Source of the DNA: PALSA-1006 sp964532405
GTDB lineage: Bacteria > Pseudomonadota > Gammaproteobacteria > Burkholderiales > Gallionellaceae
Direction: 5' to 3'
Assembly: GCA_964532405.1 (NCBI GenBank)
Contig: CAZHIC010000021.1
Coordinates: 1-41,103 of the forward strand
DNA: 41,103 bases
The position numbers and the translations under genes were made by a program. The first letter of the stretch is position 1. Each line of letters starts with the position of its first letter. Shown in pieces: positions 1-7,483 of the stretch. Under the pieces are notes generated by a model. The model was not told where the DNA came from and did not search any database. It saw only the letters and a list, made by a program, of their open reading frames with translations.

Positions 1-330
1 TAGATATTGATCTGAACCGGCCAGTTTGCCGCGTGCGCGGTCAAACAGCGTATCTTTGCTGGTCAACATAACCACCGGGATGTTTTTAAACTCGTGATGA
101 TTTTTAATCAGGGCGCAGGTTTGATAACCATCCAGTCGCGGCATCATCACATCCACAAAAATAATGTCGGGTCGGGTGTCGACCACCTTGGACAAACCAT
201 CAAAACCATCAATGGCCAGCACAACCTGACAGCCCGCTTGCGACAGAAAGACTTCACCGCTGCGCCGGATCGTATTGCTGTCATCAATCAGCACAACCTT
301 CACACCTTCCAATGGCTGGTTTTCGCTCAA
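1..330 (-). CDS. pilG: PilG-like response regulator, N-terminal part (cut by window edge)
   Basis: Single receiver domain (CheY fold) that would be phosphorylated on aspartate by a histidine kinase, probably of the Pil-Chp twitching-motility system. Visible motifs are the acidic pair in VVLIDDSNTIRR, the phospho-acceptor Asp in IIFVDVMMPRLDGYQTC, and the Thr/Ser and Lys of VVMLTSKDTLFDRARG. The continuous block RLDGYQTCALIKN and the following SKDTLFDRARGKLAGSDQYL are typical of PilG rather than of generic CheY proteins. The chosen start is TTG at 330, because an AGGAGGA ribosome binding site lies about 6 bases upstream and the receiver fold begins soon after it. The C-terminal end lies outside the window, so it cannot be shown that no output domain follows. 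PilH is the alternative. Confidence 0.75.
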   Translation of the reverse strand, partial: MSENQPLEGVKVVLIDDSNTIRRSGEVFLSQAGCQVVLAIDGFDGLSKVVDTRPDIIFVDVMMPRLDGYQTCALIKNHHEFKNIPVVMLTSKDTLFDRARGKLAGSDQYL

Positions 331-411
331 TTTATCCTCCTCCTAGGCAACGACGCTGCCCATTATTTTTTAATGGATTTTGGTTCATCGGACAATTGCG
401 TGGGCAAAAAA

Positions 412-1071
412 TCATCTCTTCTTCTGGCTCATCGCGTAAATCAGATGTTCAAAGAACATTTCGCACCAATCCTGATCGTTATCCTTGAGTGATAACATCA
501 GTTTACTGACTTCGGCAAGCGGCCATTTCGGGTTGAAAGACACCAGCATTTGTTCCGGATAAAACTTTAGCATCGTGGTTAAATAAGCCGCCATATTGCT
601 GATTTCCCCAAGCATTAAGGCAAGATCTTTGTCCGAATCAATCTCGGCGGTTAAATCCCCATACATCAGTGGATTCTGTTTGGTGAACTCAATAAAACGC
701 GTGAGTATGAAAAAAAATTCACCTTTATTATTTTTAGTCACCGGATCGCCCAGCATAAATGGCATCACCGATAACTCCAGCCAGTAATAGCCAAGCTTTG
801 GATTGCGATGTTTGCTAACACCGATATAACCGTTACGTTCCTTGGCGCGCTGAATACAATCGTTCAACAGCAACTTCTCCGAGCTGCGGGTGGCAATGTC
901 CCACCCATCCAGCACAGCTGGCTTAAACAAGAAAAAATCCGGAAAGGCTTCGTAAATCTTGCCGGAGTGTGTATGCACCCGGAAATAGCTATCAAGTAAT
1001 GCCAGTACCAAACTGGCATTTTTCTCCGCATCCAAATATGCCTGGGGATTGACCGTGCTGCCATCCGTCAT
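412..1071 (-). CDS. Hypothetical protein, 219 aa
   Basis: I do not recognise this family. It is a soluble-looking protein with no signal peptide or membrane helix, rich in aromatic residues (for example the YYWLELSVMPFML and EFFFILTRFIEFT stretches) and probably mostly helical. The ATG at 1071 is preceded by AAGGTG at a good distance, which supports the start. It ends about 80 bases before the PilG-like regulator on the same strand, so the two may be co-transcribed. The cyclic-nucleotide-binding gene lies 142 bases upstream on the same strand. A signalling role is possible from context only. Confidence 0.7.
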   Translation of the reverse strand: MTDGSTVNPQAYLDAEKNASLVLALLDSYFRVHTHSGKIYEAFPDFFLFKPAVLDGWDIATRSSEKLLLNDCIQRAKERNGYIGVSKHRNPKLGYYWLELSVMPFMLGDPVTKNNKGEFFFILTRFIEFTKQNPLMYGDLTAEIDSDKDLALMLGEISNMAAYLTTMLKFYPEQMLVSFNPKWPLAEVSKLMLSLKDNDQDWCEMFFEHLIYAMSQKKR

Positions 1072-1213
1072 TGCAAATTCACCTTAATTTTCAACAAACC
1101 CGAATGAGGGTAATTATTCTTGCGTGATTCCCTACCCAAGCCCCGCAAGCGCGGACACATTACATATTGCCCATATTTTACACAAGGCTTTTCGGACAGA
1201 TAACAGCGTCCGT

Positions 1214-1711
1214 TCAGCGCATCAACTCTGCGATCGTGCGGTTGGCTGCTTGAAGTTTTGCGAACAGTGCCAGCAGCAGCGCCCTATGCATGTAAACCAT
1301 AGTATTGCTTTGAAATCGCTCAATACCACTCTTCTTAATCTCTGCAACAATCACCTGCCCATCGGCAACGACTGTCGCCGAGCGCACGAGATTCTCTTTG
1401 CCGAAGAACATTGCCTCGCCGATACATTCGCCGCTGCGTATTTTGCCAACCATTTTTTGCTTATAGAGCGCCGTGGTCGAACCAAAAAGGATGACGTAGA
1501 AAGAGTTCATGCTATCGTTTTCGGCGGTAATCTTTTCACCCACCGCAAACGTGCGTATCTCAGTCTGATCGGAGATGGAGGTCAGCCATTCACTGGGAAT
1601 GGCATCGAAGAAGGAACACTTGCGCAGTTCATTGAATCGGTCGGTAGAGACCTCTTCAAGGCGCTTGGTAAAGCTAGCAAGACTTGCCTGAATAGCTTCT
1701 AACTCATCCAT
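1214..1711 (-). CDS. Stand-alone cyclic nucleotide-binding domain protein, 165 aa
   Basis: Small cytoplasmic protein made almost entirely of one cNMP-binding beta-roll. After a helical N-terminus of about 35 residues come the typical IRTFAVGEKITAEND turn and the phosphate-binding cassette GECIGEAMFFGKENLVRSATVV, with the conserved Gly-Glu and Arg that contact the cyclic phosphate. There is no helix-turn-helix after the roll, only a short C-terminal helix, so it is not a CRP-type transcription factor. It may regulate a partner by protein contact. The ATG at 1711 has a strong GGAGG site 5 bases upstream. A class III nucleotide cyclase is encoded 2.4 kb away, a plausible source of ligand (inference). 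Confidence 0.85.
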   Translation of the reverse strand: MDELEAIQASLASFTKRLEEVSTDRFNELRKCSFFDAIPSEWLTSISDQTEIRTFAVGEKITAENDSMNSFYVILFGSTTALYKQKMVGKIRSGECIGEAMFFGKENLVRSATVVADGQVIVAEIKKSGIERFQSNTMVYMHRALLLALFAKLQAANRTIAELMR

Positions 1712-2024
1712 TTTTCCTCCCCGCGTGAATCACATAGTTATTTTTTAGAAGTATAGCGAGGTACAGCTTACCACATGACTGCATTAGAATAATATTTCCC
1801 AATCTGACACTCCACGTTGCTTCGTATACCATTGCCTTTACTTGCCATAAAGTACCGCAATCCTTTGTTCTTGTGCGATCATTTTACTGCACCCAGTCCG
1901 ACAGGCTGCGAGGAGGAATGAGAGAAAATCCCAATAACACAACAACACCTGCGGGGGTTTTGCTGGTAGGCTTCGATAATAAGTTTTTATTGTTTCACCA
2001 TAGTAACTTGCATGAGGAGATTAT
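1712..2024. other. Intergenic region between divergent genes
   Basis: 313 bases between the divergently read cNMP-binding gene and the FGE-sulfatase-fold gene. It must hold promoters for both, but no clear -35/-10 pair stands out. A GAGGAGG motif at about 1910-1916 sits directly before an ATG at 1919, too close for normal use. GAGGAG just before the ATG at 2025 serves the downstream gene. Part of the region is AT-rich (1735-1880). Confidence 0.5.
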
Positions 2025-2825
2025 ATGTCTACACGTAAGAGCGCAGTATGGTTGATCGCTTCCGCTATTGTTTTGGCGCCGTGGTTGCCGTGCGCACAGG
2101 CCGAAACCGAAATAAAACCGGGCGCGATGTTTAAAGACTGTCCCGAATGTCCGGAGATGGTCGTTATTCCGCCGGGCAGCTTTGACATGGGGTCGGATAA
2201 CGGCAATGCAAATGAGAGGCCTGTGCATCACGTCAACATCGGAAAAAAATTTGCCATGGGAAAAACCGAAGTTACGCAAAGGCAATGGGAAGCGATCATG
2301 GGCAGCAATCCCAGCGGCTTCAAAAATTGTAGCGATAAATGCCCGGTGGAACGGGTGAGCTGGGAAGATGCTCAGGAATTCATCCAAAAGCTCAACGCCA
2401 AAACCGGTAAGCAATATCGTTTACCAACCGAGGCGGAATGGGAGTACGCATGCCGTGCTGGCGGAAATAACGAATACTGCGGCAGCGATAATCTTGCCAG
2501 CGTGGCATGGTATGGCGCCTATGCAATACCCGAAGGGAATAGCGGCAAGACAACGCACTCCGTAGCCCAAAAAAAGGCAAACGCCTTTGGCTTGTACGAC
2601 ATGACCGGCAACGTATATGAATGGGTGGAAGACAGCTATCACGAAAACTACAACGATGCCCCGACAGATGGCAGTGAGTGGCAAGGCAACGGGAAGGAGC
2701 GCGTACTGCGCGGCAGCTCGTGGAATGGTAGGCCGTCTGAAGAACGTGCGACAGGACGCGAAAAATCTCTGCCAATATATACCGATGATGACGACGGATT
2801 CCGTCTTGTGAGAGAGCTACCGTAG
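2025..2825 (+). CDS. Exported FGE-sulfatase-fold (SUMF1-like) protein lacking the catalytic Cys pair
   Basis: 266 residues with an N-terminal signal peptide (Lys/Arg, hydrophobic core, cleavage near AQA-ET at about residue 26) followed by one SUMF1/FGE-sulfatase domain. Recognisable blocks are MVVIPPGSFDMGS, KTEVTQRQWEAIMG, PVERVSWEDAQEFIQKLN, YRLPTEAEWEYACRAG, GLYDMTGNVYEWVED, RVLRGSSWN and the closing GFRLVRE. True formylglycine-generating enzymes have two active-site cysteines after the RGGS(W/F) block; here the matching stretch NGRPSEERATGREKS has none, so sulfatase activation is unlikely. The remaining cysteines are near the N-terminus and in NCSDKCP. Related folds occur in PvdO/EgtB-type enzymes and as accessory proteins in type VI secretion and kinase loci. 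The start is supported by GAGGAG 6 bases before ATG. The ankyrin gene follows after 52 bases. Confidence 0.85.
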   Translation: MSTRKSAVWLIASAIVLAPWLPCAQAETEIKPGAMFKDCPECPEMVVIPPGSFDMGSDNGNANERPVHHVNIGKKFAMGKTEVTQRQWEAIMGSNPSGFKNCSDKCPVERVSWEDAQEFIQKLNAKTGKQYRLPTEAEWEYACRAGGNNEYCGSDNLASVAWYGAYAIPEGNSGKTTHSVAQKKANAFGLYDMTGNVYEWVEDSYHENYNDAPTDGSEWQGNGKERVLRGSSWNGRPSEERATGREKSLPIYTDDDDGFRLVRELP

Positions 2826-2877
2826 CGATACTGAAGGCGTCCAACAACCCGCATAGCCCGAGGGCTGTACAACAAAT

Positions 2878-3762
2878 ATGAATCCGCGACTACTTAATCT
2901 ATTAAGCGGTGACGAGGCAATCTACCCGCATGTATTAGAGGCCAAATTCCCGCGCGTCTTTAACGAACTGCTCGAATTGTGGGAGACACCGCAAATCGAT
3001 GCCTACCTGCAAGACCTGCTCTTAAATTCCCGCGACGGCGAGCGCGCAGGTTTCCCACCTGAGGCCGCAAAGGAGATATTCCGCCTCAGCAATTTGGCCA
3101 GCGAATCGCACCAACTGGACAAAGAGATTGACGTATGGGGCGATGACAAGGAAACCCAGCGCAAGCAGGTCGTCCAATCCGGATACGAATTTACTTCCCA
3201 GGGTTTTCTAAAAGCAATGGGAGACGGCAATCTGCCAGTGGTGCAAAAAATGCTCTCTTGCGGCGTGAATCTGGAAGTGCGCGACGAACGCCATTGGACG
3301 GCTCTGATAATCGCTTCGTTCAATGGCGCAGAAAATTTGGCACTGCTACTGATAAAGAGCAAGGCAAGAATCGACACTCGGGATATGAAAGGTTACACGG
3401 CGTTGCATTGGGCCTCGTTTAACGGCCATTCCAATATGGTGAAGATGCTACTGGTGCAGGGTGTGGATGCCAACACGCAAAGCCAGTTCGGCTGGACTGC
3501 GTTGATACAGGCAGCGACCCGAGGCCATCTGGTTGCCTGTGCCTATCTGATTGCTCATGGAGCCGATGTCAATCTGGCAGGTTCCGATGGCAGCATGGCA
3601 CACCACAAAGCCGCCAACAGCGGACATACAGAGGTAGTTAAATTACTCCTCGATAAAGGTGCCAATCGCCATGCGGTACAAAAAGACGGCAGCACAGCAC
3701 TTGATCTTGCCGTCAAAAACGGACACCAGAGCATCGTCGCGCTGTTGAAGCTGTCCGGTTAA
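2878..3762 (+). CDS. Ankyrin-repeat protein, 294 aa
   Basis: The N-terminal 100 or so residues are helical and unassigned. From about residue 105 onward there are five to six ankyrin repeats, with characteristic motifs such as HWTALIIASFNGAENLALLLI, GYTALHWASFNGHSNMVKMLL, GWTALIQAATRGHLVACAYLI and GSTALDLAVKNGHQSIVALL. Ankyrin repeats mediate protein-protein contacts. No signal peptide is visible, so the protein is probably cytoplasmic, unlike its exported neighbour. The ATG at 2878 has no strong ribosome binding site. The gene follows the SUMF1-like gene by 52 bases on the same strand, so they may be co-transcribed. The partner is unknown; the nearby cyclase, kinase and lipoprotein are candidates by context only. 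Confidence 0.88.
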   Translation: MNPRLLNLLSGDEAIYPHVLEAKFPRVFNELLELWETPQIDAYLQDLLLNSRDGERAGFPPEAAKEIFRLSNLASESHQLDKEIDVWGDDKETQRKQVVQSGYEFTSQGFLKAMGDGNLPVVQKMLSCGVNLEVRDERHWTALIIASFNGAENLALLLIKSKARIDTRDMKGYTALHWASFNGHSNMVKMLLVQGVDANTQSQFGWTALIQAATRGHLVACAYLIAHGADVNLAGSDGSMAHHKAANSGHTEVVKLLLDKGANRHAVQKDGSTALDLAVKNGHQSIVALLKLSG

Positions 3763-4071
3763 ACACCCTCTCGACCCACAAGGCTGGGGCTTCATGACAC
3801 TCGGTTCAGCTCTCGCTGAACAAAAGTCAGGTCACGCGCAATTTGCCATGTCACCGTTAACCAAGACAGGTTTTGGGGAGAGACTTGCAGAGAGCTTGTC
3901 TATATCCAACTGTGTTTCCAGGATCGAGCAAAGCGAATATTTCATATTCCCCCTAACAATCGAAAAATTAAAACTGGCGCGAAACCTTAACTATCGTTTA
4001 AAATTCCCGAGGTTAAGCAAGGTTCTTGAATAATGTGGCAATTTGCGTGAGCGTGTATCGGATAAGGTCGA
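3763..4071. other. Intergenic region with small hairpin
   Basis: 309 bases between the ankyrin gene and the cyclase gene. At 3805-3822 there is a perfect 7-bp hairpin (GTTCAGC, loop TCTC, GCTGAAC), possibly a weak terminator, though no T-run follows. An open frame of 79 codons at 3794-4033 has no family resemblance and no clear ribosome binding site, so I do not call it a gene. The rest is AT-rich from about 3900 to 4040 and may hold the promoter of the cyclase operon. Confidence 0.4.
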
Positions 4072-5304
4072 ATGGAAGAGCGGATCAATAAGACCATCAT
4101 ATGTAGCGTGTTTTTTTTGGATATCGTCGAATATTCAAAAAAATCCGTTTCGGGGCAAATCTCCCTGAAGGAGCGCTTTAACGCCTTTTTATCCACCGCC
4201 ATTCGCGATGTGCCTAATAATGATCGCATTATCCTAGACACGGGAGATGGTGCTGCAATCAGTTTTTTGGGAGATGTGGAGGACGCGCTGCGTGCCGCGC
4301 TCAGCATGCGCGCCAGCCTGCTAAGCGAAGAAGGGCTTATTGATCCCGCTTTGCTGGTACGCATGGGAATCAATCTGGGTCCCGTGCGCCTGGTGAAGGA
4401 TATCAACGGCCAACCCAATATTGTGGGCGACGGGATCAATGTAGCGCAACGCGTGATGGGGTTCGCCGAACCCGGGCAAATACTGGTATCGCGCTCCTAC
4501 TACGATGCGGCTTCGCGTTTGTCGCAAGAATACGCGGGCATGTTCCATTTTGAAGGCTCGCGCACCGACAAGCATGTGCGTGAACATGAAGTGTATGCGA
4601 TCGGTTATCCCGGCGACTTAACTGCTTCTCAGCAAGCTGCAGGCCCAAAAGCGGAAACAAAACTCTCTAAGGCGCTGGTTAATATTCGGGTGAAAAGCAG
4701 GGTTTATTGGAATGCGTTGCTAGTTCGTTACCATGAGTTGGCAGCGCATATTCGCGAAACGTTTACTCATGCGTCCGGCCAGCAGAAAGCGCTGTATGTC
4801 GGGCTAGCGGCAATTCCGCTTCTTCTGTTGCTGCTATTGGTAGTCAAGTTAGCGCACAAGCCGGAAGCACCGCTCAAAAATTTGGACAAAGTGGCAAAGG
4901 CGAATTCGCTCGCGGCAGTTGCTGCCGCTAAATCAGGCGTGCCGCTAGCGTCGCCAGCTCCCGTTGCGGCGACAAGTTCGGCCAAGCATGCAGCGCCGGC
5001 GCATGAGCAAAAAGCCGCCAGCCATCAGAAAAAAGAAAAGAAAGAAAAAAAGACCGCTCATAACGTTAAAGAAACAGCCCCCGGGAGCGGCTCTCAAGGA
5101 ATGATTTCACTCACGATCAGGCCGTGGGGGGAGATATATCTCGATGGAAAAATGGTTGGAGTGAGTCCGCCTTTGACTCAGTTAAAAGTTTCATTAGGGG
5201 AACATATTATTGAGGTAAAAAATGCAAACTTCCCTGTGTATAAAAAATCCATTGTTATCAAGGCCGACGAAGGTGTGAACATTCGCTATAAATTTGCCAA
5301 CTAA
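4072..5304 (+). CDS. Class III nucleotide cyclase with membrane helix and C-terminal PEGA domain
   Basis: 410 residues. Residues about 8-185 form a class III adenylate/guanylate cyclase catalytic domain: the metal-binding Asp17 in FFLDIVEYS, the second metal Asp59 in DTGDGAAISF, the RMGINLGPV strand, and VGDGINVAQRVMGFAEPGQILVS with the conserved Asn-Arg region. A strongly hydrophobic segment at about 238-262 (YVGLAAIPLLLLLLLVVKL) is a membrane helix. It is followed by an Ala/Lys-rich low-complexity linker and a PEGA domain (about 343-410: ISLTIRPWGEIYLDGKMVGV ... YKKSIVIKADEG). The cyclase would face the cytoplasm and the PEGA domain the periplasm, so envelope sensing is plausible. Whether it makes cAMP or cGMP is not certain. 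A lipoprotein and a kinase gene follow closely on the same strand. Confidence 0.88.
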   Translation: MEERINKTIICSVFFLDIVEYSKKSVSGQISLKERFNAFLSTAIRDVPNNDRIILDTGDGAAISFLGDVEDALRAALSMRASLLSEEGLIDPALLVRMGINLGPVRLVKDINGQPNIVGDGINVAQRVMGFAEPGQILVSRSYYDAASRLSQEYAGMFHFEGSRTDKHVREHEVYAIGYPGDLTASQQAAGPKAETKLSKALVNIRVKSRVYWNALLVRYHELAAHIRETFTHASGQQKALYVGLAAIPLLLLLLLVVKLAHKPEAPLKNLDKVAKANSLAAVAAAKSGVPLASPAPVAATSSAKHAAPAHEQKAASHQKKEKKEKKTAHNVKETAPGSGSQGMISLTIRPWGEIYLDGKMVGVSPPLTQLKVSLGEHIIEVKNANFPVYKKSIVIKADEGVNIRYKFAN

Positions 5305-5333
5305 CCAGTTGTAGGGAGAAACAAATTTTAATT

Positions 5334-5741
5334 TTGGAGCGCAGCAAAAATATAATTTTACTTGGATTGTGCGTATTCGTGCTGGGCGGTTGTAGCTCGG
5401 TGCTATCTTGCGACGATGGTCGCGGGGTCAGATGGTTCAATAGTCCGACGGAACATATATTGAATAATGCGATAGGCAGCTTTGAAGATGGAAATTACGT
5501 GGCCTCCATGACTTCCTTGCAGAAGCTAGTAGGCAATTCAGCCGCGACCAAAAAAGAGAAGTTGCAGGCGTATAAATATCTGGCTTTTATTCATTGCATT
5601 TCATCAAGAGAGAAAATGTGCCGTGAGTCTTTTGAAAAAGCGTTTGCGCTTGATCCGGGATTCAGCTTGACTAAGGCCGAAGCGGGGCACCCAGTATGGG
5701 GGCCGGTGTTTAGTAGCGTCAAATACAAGTCTGCAAAATAA
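5334..5741 (+). CDS. Small lipoprotein, TssQ-like (TPR-type)
   Basis: About 135 residues. A short positively charged start, hydrophobic core and lipobox LGGC-S make a lipoprotein signal peptide, with the modified cysteine at about residue 20. The mature part reads like one or two TPR-type helical hairpins and ends with FEKAFALDPGFSLTKAEAGHPVWGPVF. That ending, in particular AEAGHPVWGPVF, resembles the TssQ family of lipoproteins associated with type VI secretion loci; this is recalled from the family pattern and not checked. The start is unusual: the frame has no ATG near the signal peptide. TTG at 5334 is the best conventional choice, but the GGGAG at 5314-5318 is better spaced for an ATT at 5325. 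The kinase gene follows after 12 bases, so co-translation is likely. Confidence 0.75.
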   Translation: MERSKNIILLGLCVFVLGGCSSVLSCDDGRGVRWFNSPTEHILNNAIGSFEDGNYVASMTSLQKLVGNSAATKKEKLQAYKYLAFIHCISSREKMCRESFEKAFALDPGFSLTKAEAGHPVWGPVFSSVKYKSAK

Positions 5742-5753
5742 TTTTCTACAACA

Positions 5754-7022
5754 ATGGTCATGATCAACCAACTGGGGCGCTATGAAATTATCTCTGAGAT
5801 CGGCCAGGGGGCGATGGGGGTCGTATATAAAGCGACGGACCCGCTGATAGATCGTACCGTCGCGATCAAGACCATCAATCTGGGATTGGCCCAGGAAGAA
5901 AAAGAAGAATACGAAGGCCGTTTCTACCAGGAGGCTAAAGCGGCAGGACGCTTGAGCCATCCCAACATCGTCACCATCTACGATGTGGGCAAGAGCGGTG
6001 AAGTTGCCTACATTGCGATGGAGTTTTTGCAAGGCCGGGAGTTGCGCGATGTGCTCAACGATGCGCAAGTTCTTCCTGTTGCACAGGTTTTGGACATTGT
6101 GCTGCAAGTAGCGCTAGGCTTGGCTTACGCGCATGAACATGGCATCGTGCATCGGGATGTAAAGCCATCCAACATCATGGTGATTCGCGATGGACATGTA
6201 AAGATCACCGATTTCGGTATCGCACGTATGGAGTCTGCTTCCGTACGCACTCAGACGGGAATGGTGCTGGGCTCCCCTAAATACATGTCTCCCGAACAAG
6301 TCATGGGCAAACTCATCGATCAGCGTTCGGATATTTTCTCTCTGGGCGTGATGCTGTATGAGATGTTGATAGGCAAGGCTCCTTTTGCGGGCGAAAACGT
6401 TAACGCCATCATGTACCAGACACTGAATGGCATCCCCCCTCCCCCCAGCACGGTGAATTCCGCCGTGCCGGACATGCTCAACTTCATCGTCGCCAAGGCG
6501 CTGGCAAAGAACCTGGATGACCGCTACCAGAACGCCAAGGATCTGGCGGATGACTTGCGCGCCTGTCGCGATGCTTTGCCGCGCTCGACCGCTGCAGCAG
6601 CAGGTACACCCACACCCGCATCGTCTAGCAAGGCGTTGCCTGACGCCACCCCTGTTGTGCCGCGCGTGGAAGAAGGCGAAGGGTCAAGCACCGTTCCGAC
6701 ACTGGGGCTGTCCACTGCATTTGACTCGTTTGATGCCACCATGCGCTTGGCGGCAATGACTGCGACTCCGGCAGATGTTGAGGAGCTTTCCAAAACATTT
6801 AAAATGACCCGCCCCAGCATGGAAGATATCAACCGTGCCGCACCCAAACCGCAAGCACCGCAGCCGAGCGCGCCCTCCCCTGTGGATTCCAAATCAATTC
6901 CGCCCCTCAAGAGCAAGCCTGCCGCAGCTCAAGCCGCACCTTCAAAAGGGGGCGGCAATGGCCTGCTGATGACCATCGTCGTGCTGGTGATCATCGGGCT
7001 TGTGTTTGCCTTGTTGAACTAG
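5754..7022 (+). CDS. Tail-anchored Ser/Thr protein kinase (PknB/Stk type)
   Basis: 422 residues. An N-terminal Hanks-type kinase domain (about 8-270) has all the main catalytic elements: glycine loop IGQGAMGVVYKA, Lys39 in VAIK, Glu60 of helix C, HRDVKPSN with catalytic Asp135, metal-binding DFG (Asp153), an activation segment rich in Ser/Thr (SASVRTQTGMVLGSPKYMSPE) and the SDIFSLGVMLYEML helix. A long Pro/Ala/Ser linker follows (about 275-400). The last 20 residues (GLLMTIVVLVIIGLVFALLN) form a single membrane helix, so the kinase is tail-anchored with no periplasmic PASTA domain. The start may be ATG 5754 or ATG 5760. It probably shares a transcript with the cyclase and lipoprotein genes. 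Substrates are unknown. Confidence 0.92.
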   Translation: MVMINQLGRYEIISEIGQGAMGVVYKATDPLIDRTVAIKTINLGLAQEEKEEYEGRFYQEAKAAGRLSHPNIVTIYDVGKSGEVAYIAMEFLQGRELRDVLNDAQVLPVAQVLDIVLQVALGLAYAHEHGIVHRDVKPSNIMVIRDGHVKITDFGIARMESASVRTQTGMVLGSPKYMSPEQVMGKLIDQRSDIFSLGVMLYEMLIGKAPFAGENVNAIMYQTLNGIPPPPSTVNSAVPDMLNFIVAKALAKNLDDRYQNAKDLADDLRACRDALPRSTAAAAGTPTPASSSKALPDATPVVPRVEEGEGSSTVPTLGLSTAFDSFDATMRLAAMTATPADVEELSKTFKMTRPSMEDINRAAPKPQAPQPSAPSPVDSKSIPPLKSKPAAAQAAPSKGGGNGLLMTIVVLVIIGLVFALLN

Positions 7023-7045
7023 TTGCCAAGCTACCGGCCTTAAGC

Positions 7046-7483
7046 ATGCCCCCGATGCAACGACACTTTACGTTGCGCCCCTCGAATTATTTGACCCTGA
7101 CCATATTTTTTGCGCACGCAGTTGTGATGGCTGCGCTTCTTTTTCTTCCGTTTTCCAACGTAGCGTTGGTCTTATTGCTCATCGTATTGTCGTGTAGCAT
7201 GGCTTATTACATGCTGCGCGATGCCCGATTAAAACTGGATAGTGCTTGGGTTACACTGATATTGGAAGATGACCGCATCGTGCTGACCGACCATAAGGGC
7301 GAGGAAACGACGGGCACGCTGCTGCGCAGCAGCGTGGTCATGCCGCATCTTGTAGTACTGAACATAGCAGTGCCAGGCCGACACCGGAAACGCAATGTAG
7401 TACTCATGTCAGACAGCATGGAGGCGGAGTCTTTTCGCCGGCTGCGTGTCGCGTTGAAGTGGCGTATGAAGCCTACGGTTTGA
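7046..7483 (+). CDS. YgfX-like inner membrane protein
   Basis: 145 residues with two adjacent membrane helices near the N-terminus (about 17-56) and a small cytoplasmic beta-rich domain (LILEDDRIVLTDHKGEETTGTLLRSSVV). Size, topology and position beside nadB and the rpoE-rse operon match the YgfX family, whose enterobacterial member (CptA) is described as a toxin-like protein affecting MreB and FtsZ; whether that applies here is unknown. No SdhE-type partner is seen next to it. Start could be ATG 7046 or 7055. Its 3' end overlaps the convergent nadB gene by 11 bases. Confidence 0.65.
   Translation: MPPMQRHFTLRPSNYLTLTIFFAHAVVMAALLFLPFSNVALVLLLIVLSCSMAYYMLRDARLKLDSAWVTLILEDDRIVLTDHKGEETTGTLLRSSVVMPHLVVLNIAVPGRHRKRNVVLMSDSMEAESFRRLRVALKWRMKPTV

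Noticed and set aside
1919..2055. Small frame of 45 codons with GAGGAGG just before ATG
   Set aside because: The ribosome binding site is only one base from the ATG, the product has no recognisable features, and it overlaps the real gene at 2025, which has its own good site.
3794..4033. 79-codon frame between the ankyrin and cyclase genes
   Set aside because: No ribosome binding site, no domain or signal peptide, and composition unlike the neighbours.
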